A stretch of DNA of 64,000 nt from Diplosphaera chodatii (lineage: Eukaryota > Chlorophyta > Trebouxiophyceae > Prasiolales > Stichococcaceae). Made by a program: the position numbers and the translations under genes. A model generated the notes under the pieces. It was not told the DNA's origin and ran no database searches. It saw only the letters and a list, made by a program, of their open reading frames with translations. The stretch is from assembly GCA_032358165.1 (NCBI GenBank), contig JAALGY010000015.1, forward strand, positions 186,001 to 250,000, given 5' to 3'. Shown here in pieces: positions 1 to 10,512 of the stretch (positions are counted from its first letter, which is position 1; every line of letters starts with the position of its first letter).

Positions 1-3000
1 CACCCTGCGACAGACTCGACGGTAAGTGCTGCCATTGATCTGACAACGAGCCAGTCGCAACATCAACACAGGCAAATCCATCATGCACTGCCAGGCAAAT
101 GGGTTCACTCACAACATGCTGGCGAGTGCGAAGAAGGTCACGGCAAGGTACAGGTTGGCATCATCAATGCTTGTGGGGGAGAGTCGCGTGCGGAAGAACA
201 GCGTCGCCGTCAGAACCGCGTTGAATGCCATCTGTGGGTGGTCGCGTGCCGTTAGCAAGCTTGAGTCGGACCAGCGCCTTGACAACCAGCAGGTGATTGG
301 CACGCTCTTGCAACACAGCAGTGGCAGTGATGAACAAACAGCAGAAGCTGTGGCAGTGCATACTTGGGTGAGTTGGCAGCCTGCAACTATGATGCTGGAA
401 ACACGCAGGCACCTGGGTACCGCGGAAGATGTAGACGAATATGGTACGCTGGATAAGCATGAACTCGCGCCGCAGCGTCGCCTTGAGCAGCCTGTGCTGA
501 GCGATGGCCCATGTCCGCTTGGTCTGCAGCCACATCACACAACATGTTGACAGGTGAATCAGCGGCTAGGCAGCTGTTCAGCGGCTGAGCAGCAGTTTGA
601 GCACCCTCAGCCACACGGCATGCACCTCATGCCAGTGCTGAGCCTGATCCAAGCATGACAGATGCCACATTTGATCTGCGCCCGCACCAATGGATCCTCG
701 GCCTTCACGTCGACGACAGGCGGTGTCAGCAGTTTGTACCGCGTCTTTTTCGCAGTTCCAGTACTGGCAAAGGCGCTGACGAAGTTGTGGACGCAGATGT
801 ACTTGTACTTGCGATCATCGTCACTGCGTCAAATGTCCCACCAGAGCCATCGGCAGCCGCAGGACAACTGATGTACACGTTCAGACAATTCACGTGCAAG
901 GGCAATCAAACGTGCAAGAGGGTGGCCTCAGGTTGTGTAGCGACCCAAGCAACTGGCTGGGAATGCACATTGGGTGCACCGCGTCTCACCACCAGTACTG
1001 GCCTGCAGATCAACACAGCAAGCGCTGCGGTCAGCACACTGTGAGGTTGCAAGGCTACACTATGGTATGTTGTGTGCAGGCGTCATGTCAGGCCTGCCTT
1101 GGTCCTTGGGCGAGGTGACCTCCTGCAGGAAGTCAGCAATGCCCTTGCGCTCTGGCAGCTGGAAGCCAACGCTGTTGAAGAACGGCATCACCTGCGGTGA
1201 GTGGTTGCAAGCGGTTTCCCTGAGATTGCCAGACGGGAAATGAAGCGCATGACCAGCAGTGCGAATGTGCATGTACATACAAGAAGTGTTTTGACCTTCC
1301 GAGGCCTCACCTCTTCCCTGGGGCCGAAGTAAACAATGTGGCCCTCTGCCAGCAGCATGATGTCATCAAACAGGTTGTAGACCTGCAGAGCAAAGGCAGC
1401 AGGCTGACCGTGGTCCTGCAGCTGGCAGCTGCTCCTCAGGCATGCTGGCGCAGCAGGCGCCATTGCAGGGAAGATACACATACTATCAATGACCAGGTGC
1501 TCTCGGAAACTGGCTATACAGTTGCGGTGTTCCAGAGAGTACATAGGTAAACTTGCCTCTGGAGCCGGCTGAAGTAGCGCGACCATGATGGTCGCCTGCA
1601 GAGCGCAGCCAGGACATCAGGCATACTGTGATAGTGCCGCAGAGGGTCGTTGCTGAGGCTGCTGACCAGCATGCTTGCCGTCACAATGGATGATGCACCG
1701 TCAATCAGCAGATGATGATGGGTACTCGGCTACATACGTAGGCGCATGTAGCAGTTCTGGCGGAGAGATCAGAGCAATGAGATTCCCCACCTTGCGCTTG
1801 TGTGCATAATGTGAGAGGTTCTGGATTATCTGGAATGTGGTGCTGCTGTCCAGGCCTGATGATGATAAACAAAGGAGGCTTCAGATATGCAATGAGGGTG
1901 ATCATCGCTGACGCATAATGATGGCCTCACATGGTCTCACCGGTGCTGATTTCGTCGGCAAAAATGACCTTAGAAGGGCTAACCAGCATCTCGCCAGTGG
2001 TCAGCCTGCAGCGCACAAAGAAACACTCATGTGGATACCACGTGAAAGCATTAGGCAACCGTGGACAGCTGGACCATTTTCACCTTTTTTTCTGGCCACC
2101 ACTTACACCACGAAGCATGGGTCCACCCACAAATGTATCTACAGCTCATGGTCTCGAGAGTCAGCAGCAGCATTGGTGACAGGCTGCACACCATCGAGCT
2201 GATCAGCCAATGCGCTCTGCAGCAACTTGAACAACCAGGTAGGTACAGTCACAATGCACCTGCCACGTGGTCGAGCCCCAGCACCTTGAGCACATATTCG
2301 GCTACCACACTGCAGCGCTTGCCCGGCATAGCCTCGCCCTGCATTGCACGTGACGCGCATACATATCCATGTGCGTCAATCACGCATGATGCAGTCAGCC
2401 CAGAAGTGACGTCCAGACTCAGCATCAGTCCATGCGCTGCACATGTCACTTTCAGGTACCTTGAGGAAGGCGTCAATCTCTGAGTTGCACGGCCCACCAG
2501 CATAGACACCCCCTGCACTCCTGAGCAGCCCTGAGACCACGCCTGGCTCACCCGCCATGCCCAGCACCTGGTGCAGCAGGCGAGTGCAGACACGCACTAG
2601 GTGTCCATCCCACGTGCGCCTTCTCGCATCTGTCGGTTGATCAACTGCAGCTGGATCCCAGGACGCTTGCCAACGCAGAGTTGCTGGTGACAGACACACA
2701 AGGCACCTTCTGCAGCTCCTGCGGGCGGATGCCGCTGCCCTGCACCCTCGACGCAAAATCCAGCGTTTCGCGAACACTGTTGAGCACGCAGCCACAATGT
2801 TAGCCAGACCGCGCAGCACACTCCAGCATCGACGGTGCAGTTTGGGGAACTACCCTTTACATGAATGGCATCACAATTCCCTGGCCCTGTGCTGTTGGTG
2901 ATGTGTCAACGTGCAGGGGCCAGCTCAGAAGTCCGAATTGCAGTGGTCGACAGGCAGCCAGAGGCGCACGTGAGCTCTGCCATGTGCTCGTCCACTTGCT

Positions 3001-4448
3001 CAATGTAGGTGCTGGCACGCTGCACAACGAACTCGTCCATACTCGTGCCATTGTAGGTCACCTGCGAATGAGAGATGGCAGGTCAGACGGGGGCTTACGT
3101 GTGGGGCAGCCTTCTGCCGCCGCTTCATGGCCCGATGAAGCGTGACAAAACTGAGGTTGATGACTGTATGCGACTAATCGGCTAAGTGTTCTGCTCACCT
3201 TGCCCTGGATGCTGAGGCCTGAGGGGTGCAGGCGACCGGACAGCGCCTTGAGCAGTGTGGACTTGCCGCTCTGCGGTGGCCCCAGCAGCAGCGTCATGCG
3301 CCCCTGCGGCCCGACACCAAGTTTCAGACAGCAGGCGGTCGTGACGGACACCAAGGGTGGCGAACAGCAGCTGCCACTTCACACTTGAAGTCGGAGACAC
3401 GTATCTCAGTTGCTGATCATGTACAGGAAGGCAAATTCCAGTGCCATGTATGTGCGCTTGGACAAGCAGCATTGGGCGATCAATGCTGATCCAAGGCACG
3501 GAAGGACGTGGTCGGATCAATTCTCACCGGTGTTATCACGCCGCGTACATCCTGCAGGATCTGCACCCGCCGCCGACTGCCGAATTTGATGCCCAGTTGC
3601 ACCAGCGGCCACTGGCGCGGAGGCATTGGGTATCAGAAGGTAAGCATCGAAACAAATGCACGAATGGTTTTCAGCAGCACACTATGGAATGTAGTTTGCA
3701 GGGCAACAGCCATTCACCACCAGTTCCTTCATGAGAATGCCACAGATTGCCGCACGCATGTGCGCCCAACCACACACACGGCAATGCACGGCATGCACGT
3801 CATGCCGAAGACCAAGCACCTGGGCAAGGTTGACGAGATCGTTCGTCAGCGACGGCAGTGCGCGGCTGCCCACGCACACGGAGCCAGCGATGCTGAGATC
3901 CGTGAAGCGCACCTCTGTGGCGCTCTGCGGCACGCCAGCCCTGCAGTGCCGGCACAGCCTGTTGCGGCACAACTGCCATACTAGAGCACGACCGCATGAA
4001 AGGCGTGCTGATCATGGTGGGAGCAGCTGAGCACGATCTGGCGATGACACTTGGTATATGGACGATGTTATGCAGGCCAGGTCGAGGCAGCAGGGGTGCA
4101 TGCCATGGCAATGTGGGGTAGTGTCAGCACGCAGGCAATGTGCCAGATCTCTTACTCGTCAAAGCGCCTCTCAAGACGCTCCAGCAGCAGCTGGTTGCTG
4201 GTGTCGATTTGGCCCAGCGCCCGCTTGACGGTCTGTTTGATAGCATCCAGCTGCGCTTTGTGCTTGTGCTGGTTGACTTGTCTACCTAACTTCTCACTAC
4301 ACAAGGCCTTTGTCGCAGCCGCAGCGGTGTCTAGAGATGTGGCATGCGTATCAGCGGTCTCAAGGTCCCACTCTGCCGTCGGACCCATGCCGATATTTCG
4401 CGCCTCTAGCACGAAGGCCGCACCGGGCAACGCGACGCTGCTGCGCAA
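1..4448 (-). CDS. Full-size ABCG/PDR-type ABC transporter, N-terminal part (3' end outside window)
   Basis: Multi-exon gene read right to left. Exon 1 (4448-4152) encodes a charged N-terminus. Later exons give, in order, the PDR N-terminal block with SRALPSLTN (about 3830-3930), the segment [13 protein letters not shown] (about 3530-3600), a Walker A region [14 protein letters not shown] (about 3200-3350), the block [12 protein letters not shown] (ending near 3062), VLGLDHVAG (near 2255-2290), LTTGEM plus Walker [12 protein letters not shown] (about 1928-2000), [14 protein letters not shown] (about 1800-1860), LQPAPE (near 1570), [20 protein letters not shown] (about 1310-1380) and [19 protein letters not shown] (about 1120-1180). 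Exons below 570 begin the first membrane domain ([10 protein letters not shown], then a hydrophobic stretch). These blocks follow plant and fungal pleiotropic drug resistance transporters, which export lipids or hydrophobic compounds at the plasma membrane. The second half of the protein is missing. Odd: the Walker A has Gln where the second Gly is expected, and I could not find an SGGQ signature. Substrate cannot be inferred. Confidence 0.85.
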
Positions 4449-5868
4449 CGAAGCCGCAAGCTGTCAGTGAGCCACGCGACGCCCGCTGCGGTGGCGACTG
4501 GTTCGTCTTCGTCCTCTGCGATGCTGGGTGCTGAGGGTCGATGAGGGCCAGGTCTCACTCTGCAGGTTTGGGACAACAGAGGTTGTCGTCCGTCACATGA
4601 CGACTTTTGGTAGGTTCATGCACACATGCACACCGCATATTATGGCGCGTTATAATTATAGTCAATGGACCTTCAACGTGTGGGTCTGCCGACACTGAGG
4701 ACGCGCTGTGCCGCACAGCATCTCCAAGGTCTCGCTTCGCGATCCAAAAACCGGGACATTCAGCCGTCCGCATACGGCAGCCTATTTATAGGATGCACGG
4801 ACAAAAGTCACAACGGACGACGCTTGTGCCGGCCGCGAGATGGCAGCCTCCGTCTCGGTGGCTGGCGCCCTTGCCGGCCAGAGCACACAACTGTTCACTG
4901 GCGCCACGGGCTAGTTCGGCAGATTGGTCCTGGTGCAGCTGCTGCGGGTGCGGCCCAATGTGGACAGGTGCCCTCGCCGCGTTTGGCATGAGACGCACAT
5001 AAAGAAGCGAGGGTCGCAATCTGTGCGGATTGTTGCTGCCTCGCCGCGGCAGAACAGCGCACTTCAACAGAGCGAGGGCACGCAGCAGCTAAATCAGGTC
5101 AAGATGTGGGGTCGATAACTGTAATAATCGTTCCGGCGTCAAGAAGCGCGCCGCGAGGCGCCGCACCATATGCTGCCATTCCACACGGTTGTCGCATGGC
5201 ACGTCGCGCTACTGTCTCAGAGGGCTGAAAAACGCTCAAACGCTTTGTTTGGGGTTAGGGTTTAGGGCTGACGTAGTCATTGTTGTGTTATATCCCTCGA
5301 CATCTTGACCTGATTTAGGAGCCCCGGGAGAAAGCACACACTCGTTCGCTCACTAGACTCGCCGGCTAACTGGGGCACACTGCACTCCCAGTTAGCGGGG
5401 TAATCTACGTATACACCCAACGAAGGGGAGAATGGTGAGACACTGGCAGAGTGGCGTGCCTATCAAGCAGATGCATGGTCTCCTGGGCCCGACTTACAAG
5501 TGAAGGCATACCTCAAGGGCAGATGCACCAGGCAGGAACTGGGTCAGGAGCACGGCCGGGGTTACCTGTAGGTGCAGACTCGTTCGCTCACGAAACCCTA
5601 CCTGCAAGCCCTCCAACCATGCAACTCGTACTGCAGTAGACCTCCGTAACAAATGCGATAGGTGGCCTCTGCTGGTATGCAATGTAGCAGCAACCATTAA
5701 GCGAGCGAGCTCACGCTGCATTACTAGACACACGGCAGATGCTAAGGTCCAACATCCTGACTTAGACACCAATGTGCACTATGCACAATTCAAGTTAGCA
5801 ACGAGCTGGCACGTCACCGCGCATGCTTTAAGGTGATAGTGCATGCCTAGGGCACCAACTGCTGCATG
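4449..5868. other. Intergenic region upstream of the ABCG gene
   Basis: About 1.4 kb with no exon chain I can support. The open frames at 4555-5118 are short, overlap each other on both strands and match no motif I know. The ABCG start codon lies at the left end and the 3' end of the intronless CRAL-TRIO gene at the right end, so this stretch should hold the ABCG promoter and the CRAL-TRIO 3' UTR. A telomere-like motif is annotated separately. Confidence 0.5.
5248..5267 (+). repeat. Short interstitial telomere-like motif (TTTAGGG type)
   Basis: The run reads TTTGGGGTTAGGGTTTAGGG: one TTAGGG, one exact TTTAGGG unit and a degenerate unit to the left. On the other strand it contains CCCTAAACCCTAA, a doubled plant telo-box. 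It lies about 800 bp upstream of the ABCG start codon. It may be a promoter telo-box or a remnant of telomeric DNA; two units are too few to decide. Confidence 0.55.
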
Positions 5869-6930
5869 TCAGTCATCATTCCCACAAGCGCTGTGCTGAG
5901 AAGTGTAGACAGGTTGCGCTGGCAACATGCAGCAAGCGTGATCATCGATGCCACGCTGCAAGAGCGCAGCCTTGGAGTCTTGCACCCTCACAAGGTCTGC
6001 TTTGCCATCATACCGCTTGGGCAGCACCTCTGGTGGGATAATCTTCTGCAAGTCGGCCAGTGTTCCTTGGCCCCTGACAAATGTGATTGCTGTGCGCGTG
6101 CTGGGGTTGATGAAGGGTGACACCATCTTCCAGAGGGCCCCAAAGAGCCGAGGCGCATTAAAAAACCACCCTCGCGCCAAGCGCTCTGGGTAGTGATTCT
6201 GCAGTACATCGAAGATGCTAAGCAATGCCTTGAAGTCCACGTTGCCCAAGCCGAACCCTGTCAAGTCGAATAAAGCAACAAACTTGTCGGCGTCCTTGGT
6301 AGCCAACGCAATGGTGTGGTCGAAGCAATACGTTATGAAGCGGCGCGTCCCCTCATCCTGGTGCTTGCCCGCAATGTGTCGCGCCGCCAAGAAGACCAGC
6401 AATGGATGTCCATCTGTATCGCAGCCCTGGACGAAGGTTTTTTCTTGTGCCAGCTCCCCTTGGATTGTATCCTCGCTGATGCTATTGTAGGGGAACTCAG
6501 AGCGCCAGGCTGCATGGTCCCGCAGGCTGTGCTCTGCCTCATCAACGCTCCACATGCGAGCGACCAGCCACCTTCTGAGACAGGCATCGTCCACCACCTC
6601 GCCCGTACGCCGTAGCTGCTCAGCCAGCGAGGCGGTATCGCCATCAGGGGTACCGTTTGCCTGTGGTGCTGCAGCTCGCCGTCGCAGCTCTGTCAGCGCC
6701 TCAGTGTGGTCGTCTGAAAGCCCAGTCATGCCGATCCGCGACACCGCTTCAGCAGCGTTGTGCTCAGAACAAGCGGACGTGAAACCTGCGTCACAGATGC
6801 GGCGTAGCCCTTGTGCCTGATCGCCGACGTCCACGCCGCGAGCATCACAAGTCGAACAACGAGCATACGTTTGCCCATGCACCGAGCGCGTCTGCGCGGT
6901 GGTCTGCGCGGACCGTTGTGGGTGTATCAT
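5869..6930 (-). CDS. Intronless CRAL-TRIO (Sec14-like) lipid-transfer domain protein, probable retrocopy
   Basis: One open frame of 353 residues. Residues about 105-330 carry a CRAL-TRIO N-helix segment (LRRWLVARMWSVDEAEHSL) and the lipid-binding lobe ([82 protein letters not shown]), typical of Sec14-like proteins that carry phosphatidylinositol or other lipids between membranes. The nine-exon gene at 12950-15048 encodes a close paralog, and all eight of its introns are absent here with continuous coding sequence across the junctions. That is what a reverse-transcribed, re-integrated mRNA would give. The first 70 or so residues do not match the paralog's N-terminus and lack its Gly-Cys acylation motif, so the start may use captured upstream sequence. 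No poly(A) tract or flanking repeat is visible, so insertion would be old. The frame is intact, arguing for a functional gene. Confidence 0.85.
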   Translation of the reverse strand: MIHPQRSAQTTAQTRSVHGQTYARCSTCDARGVDVGDQAQGLRRICDAGFTSACSEHNAAEAVSRIGMTGLSDDHTEALTELRRRAAAPQANGTPDGDTASLAEQLRRTGEVVDDACLRRWLVARMWSVDEAEHSLRDHAAWRSEFPYNSISEDTIQGELAQEKTFVQGCDTDGHPLLVFLAARHIAGKHQDEGTRRFITYCFDHTIALATKDADKFVALFDLTGFGLGNVDFKALLSIFDVLQNHYPERLARGWFFNAPRLFGALWKMVSPFINPSTRTAITFVRGQGTLADLQKIIPPEVLPKRYDGKADLVRVQDSKAALLQRGIDDHACCMLPAQPVYTSQHSACGNDD

Positions 6931-7707
6931 GTGATTGACGATCGACTGTCATACTGATCAGGGGGGCGAGCCATCGACGCCAGGTGTGCACATCAACAGG
7001 TCCAGTACGGAGTACAATACCGTAGGCACATTTGCCCCTACAGCGCATTCCTAATACGTGTTTTGATGCCTCTGTGCACAGTATGACTCGCGGAGCGTCC
7101 GTAAAACATCTACGGTAAAAAGCCCATATGACGTTCAGTGTTTCGCCGATGTCCGGTCACAGGCGCCGATGCTTCTTATAACACAGTGGCACTGTTACAA
7201 AAATTGGCATGACTGACAGTGTATCTGGAGCTCATTTCATGAGTAACGGTACTTACAAACAATAGCACAAGCCAATGCTGAAGCTGCCTAGGAGGGACCT
7301 CTATCTTCTAGCTGCAGAAGAATCTGCGTTTTCTGTTGGCTCTCTACCTCAATGACCTCACAAGGTCATGGTTCATAAACAACGACTGACACATCTATAG
7401 TAACTACCGATCTGCCTCCTGACAAGGCATGTGTGCATGAACCCTGACTATGTCAACCACATCATAACATCACAACATCCTGGCCTGTTGTAGATGCGAC
7501 CAGCTCTACCTAACAAAACCACAACTCGACCAACTGATCAGGTTCGGAACACACGCTAGCAACCCCCAAAACTGCGTTGAACAGACTCATAACCTCGTTG
7601 CTGTGCAGGACGGCGTGAAGCAGCACCTAGGCGCACTGAGCCACAACGAGCGTGCTGAAGCGCCTGTCCCAGTCGTGCTGCTTGCACGTACGGCCGCGAG
7701 CGGCGGC
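6931..7707. other. Intergenic region
   Basis: About 780 bp, AT-richer than the flanks, with no supportable exon. It contains the upstream region of the intronless CRAL-TRIO gene (which starts at 6930 and reads left) and the 3' flank of the TMEM242-like gene (which ends at 7708). A possible algal TGTAA polyadenylation signal for the latter lies on the minus strand near 7250, but it is about 450 bp from the stop. Confidence 0.4.
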
Positions 7708-9340
7708 TCACTGGAACATGGCGCGCATGCGCCTGATATACTCTGGCGGCTCGGCGCCTCGCGCCGCTGCAGAGGGCCCCACCAGGCTACTGGAGTGGAT
7801 AGTGGTGCGGACCCGTTCACCCGCCTTGCGCAAAGTGCTGCTGATTGGTGCCACAATGGCTGCGATGGCCTGCGGTTCAAAAAGCGGATGTTTCAGACGG
7901 AGCATGGTCACAGCTTTACAGTGCCATGCCAGCAAGCTTGCTCCTCGCTGCTGCAGCAGACGTTGGAGGCAGGCAGGTAGGCAGGCATTATGAGCAGCGG
8001 GCCATCGCAAATACACAGGGCCCTCGAACACGAGCAATCGCTCTCACAGGCAGAAGAGTGTTGCAGGATCCGAGTGGTAGCACTGCATGCAAGCAGAAGA
8101 GAACAAAGCAAGACAAACAACACGTGCCAAGGTTGTCACGGAACAGTACAAAAGCCGCACCGGGCTGACGTCCTCAGGGCGTTCGACCCCCAGGCCGCGC
8201 TTGATGGACAGCACCGTGCCTGCTGTGCCCCACACCGCCAGGATGCTGCCCCAGAAGAAGGCCCTGCAATGACCATGCTCATGACTCGAGGGAACCGTAG
8301 ACAAAGGTGTAGCAACCAGGGACGAAGGTGAGGGCAGCTGGCAGGAAGACACCATGCCCGCGGTGACTCAGGTCCGAGGGAACATGGGCTCGCAGCAAGA
8401 CTCTGACTGATGCTTACTAGACAAAAAATCGACCAACACCGGAGCAAATCTGTACGCCAAGGCGTGTTCTGGCACATGCCGCATTTGTGGTTATGTTGAA
8501 ACAATATGATATGGTCCATGTGAAGCTGCAAATGATGCGCACCGGCCAGGGCTGAAGACAGGCAGCAGCCGCACGCCACGCACCAACGGCGTCTCAAACT
8601 GCTGCCGTGCCACGCGATCCGCGCGCAGCCGCTCGTACGCCGTCGGCACCTTCACCTCCGTCTGTAGATGATATGGTAGCAGGGTCAGACTGCAGCCTCG
8701 AAGGACACCACATCAGCATCGGCATTGATGACTTTGCCTGCGGAGGACCTCTTTCTGTTGCAGCTGTGGCAGCATGGGCATTACAGCAGCAGCAATCATT
8801 GCCCAGCTGTACTCGAGCACACTACGCTACCTGGGCAAGGGCCTTGCCATCCGCGACGCTGAAGACTGATGCGCCGTCAACGCCCCATCGTGCACGGCCA
8901 AAGCTGACGCCCGTGCCCAGCGTCAACTTGGACGCCATCGACTGCTTAGGCACTGCAGGTTTGAGCATAGTGCGGCGGTCATGCACATGCGGTCAGCTGC
9001 AGCATGAGGCCGCCTCTGGATGGTGGGTGACGTGCAGAGCAGAAGCCGCTGCAGCCATAGTGAGAAATGACGACTTGCCACCATGACAGACGACAGGCCA
9101 CTCACTGGGAAAGAGGCTCTGCACATGGTTGTAGACGAACTCGGAGGGCGGCCGGGTGCGGACTGTCGTGGGGATGCCGCTGCTGTGGACGACGGCGTTC
9201 GGATTGGCACCCTCAATGGCTGCCAGGGCCGACTGCGGCAGCAGGCCATTGTCTACCAGCTTGCCGACATGCTTCGATAGCGCAACGCGCTGGGCGGAGT
9301 GAAAGAACTCGCTCTCGCGGGCGAGGCCCAGCGCTGCCAT
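7708..9340 (-). CDS. Small membrane protein, TMEM242-like C-terminal region
   Basis: Four exons, 9340-9125, 8661-8543, 8263-8161 and 7869-7708, sum to 600 nt and encode 199 residues with consistent phases. The N-terminal half is hydrophilic (starts MAALGLARESEFFHS). Exon 3 holds one hydrophobic segment in AFFWGSILAVWGTAG followed by LSIKRGLGVERPEDV. The order W-G-S-hydrophobic helix-x-x-GLGV, then a short tail ending RRMRAMFQ, resembles from memory the end of the TMEM242 (DUF1358) family, whose animal members are mitochondrial inner-membrane proteins linked to ATP synthase and complex I assembly. The N-terminal half does not help the assignment, so the family call is tentative; the gene model itself is solid. 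It is divergent from the 74-residue gene at 9772, with about 430 bp between start codons. Confidence 0.6.
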
Positions 9341-9571
9341 TAGGCTCGAAGCTGCCGACAGGTCTTGCAAATGTCAATCCAGAAGCTAGCAGCCCTCCGA
9401 ATAAGAACGATGAGTGGAAGGCAAAGAAGGGCGATACGGAGCACAGTGGGCGGCGCAGGTGCTGCGTACTGTTGCACGTCTCTCCGCCTTTCGTAAGCTG
9501 GGGCACGTGCCCAAAAGGGCATCTGCGGTGGGTGACCATCGTCTCGCAGTCCGGTCAACCGCAGCCATTCA

Positions 9572-9592
9572 TGGGCCAGCCTAAAACCCTAG
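9572..9592 (+). promoter_or_regulatory. Site II (TGGGCC) plus telo-box (AAACCCTA) promoter element
   Basis: TGGGCC at 9572-9577 is followed 6 bp later by AAAACCCTAG at 9583-9592. In land plants, site II elements next to a telo-box mark promoters of ribosomal-protein and mitochondrial nuclear genes. Here the pair sits 180 bp before the start codon of the 74-residue gene and 230 bp from the start of the divergent TMEM242-like gene, so it could serve either or both. Function in this alga is inferred. Confidence 0.5.
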
Positions 9593-9771
9593 TATCACAT
9601 CAATTTGCGCAGCTCCTACACTTCTGGCCACAACTCACTTTCCGCCAGCCACATCTCTTTTCGGCGCTTCCTCAGCATCCTCTGCTTGCTAACGCTCCAC
9701 AACACACGCTTGCTCAGGCTTTCAAGCCGCCCTCCACATCAGGACCCTAGCTCCGACTTCGCCGCTACACC

Positions 9772-9996
9772 ATGTCTGGCCTGTCGCAGACCGTCTCCGT
9801 CTCCCTGGGCCTGCTGTCGCTGGCCGCCCTTGCCGGGGCTGGCGTGGGCGTCGGCAGCGCCGTCGGCATGATGGCCATGGCCATGGATGAGGAGCAGAAG
9901 AAGCAGGAGGCTGGCACCGCAGCTGTGGCCCACTCTGTGGTTGAGGCGCGGCGCCCCGCTGCTGCTACCCGTGGCTTCGCTGCCAGCCAGCAGTAA
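9772..9996 (+). CDS. Small single-exon membrane protein, 74 residues, unknown function
   Basis: One open frame of 74 residues. Residues about 8-38 form one long hydrophobic, Gly/Ala-rich segment (LGLLSLAALAGAGVGVGSAV, then GMMAMAM), followed by a charged DEEQKKQE stretch and an Ala-rich tail rich in small residues. Third codon positions are almost all C or G, the pattern of well-expressed algal genes, and clearly unlike the shadow frames. A pyrimidine-rich leader and the site II/telo-box element precede it. It could be a small subunit of an organellar complex, which would fit both the size and the promoter type, but I recognise no family. Confidence 0.65.
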   Translation: MSGLSQTVSVSLGLLSLAALAGAGVGVGSAVGMMAMAMDEEQKKQEAGTAAVAHSVVEARRPAAATRGFAASQQ

Positions 9997-10512
9997 ACGC
10001 AGACAGCCCACGAAGCGACACTGCAGTTCAAGTGCTGAACACAGCTTTCGAGTGACAAACACTGCAGTTTCAAGTGCTAACACAGGTCCAAGGGTTATGG
10101 TCGCAAGTGTTCAGATCTGGTTTGGTGGGGAACGCCGCACATGCGGCTGTGTAGGATAGCGTCGCAAGTCCAGCTAGATAGACAGGTGCAATTGTAGGCC
10201 CACAAACCGACAGATGCGATTTCACCTCAGCTTGTCTAGGCTAGGTCGCTGCATTCTGTTGTCATTGCGTGTATTTTTTTGGGGTGCTCAAACATTTGCT
10301 TGACCTGGCTGGTAACGACAAGTGTTGGTCCAGCATATAACGGTCAAACTCGTCAAACTCCTGACACTTGCACATAGTACATTCAGATCTCGTCATTTAC
10401 ACTTGGCCTTCTCATAGCGATATCCACTAGGCTTTGCAATTGAAACCTATGCATACTGCACCAATGCTACTGCCATTTTAAGCACATTGTTCTGAACACG
10501 TTGCTCTTCGTC
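9997..10512. other. 3' flanks of two convergent genes
   Basis: About 500 bp without exons. It carries the 3' UTR of the 74-residue gene and, on the minus strand, that of the Barentsz-like gene. TTACA at 10397-10401 reads TGTAA on the minus strand, about 115 nt past the Barentsz stop, and is a candidate chlorophyte-type polyadenylation signal. Confidence 0.45.

Noticed and set aside
4607..5118. Overlapping open frames of 60-131 residues on both strands
   Set aside because: No family motif, no splice chain to neighbours and overlapping on both strands; treated as intergenic.
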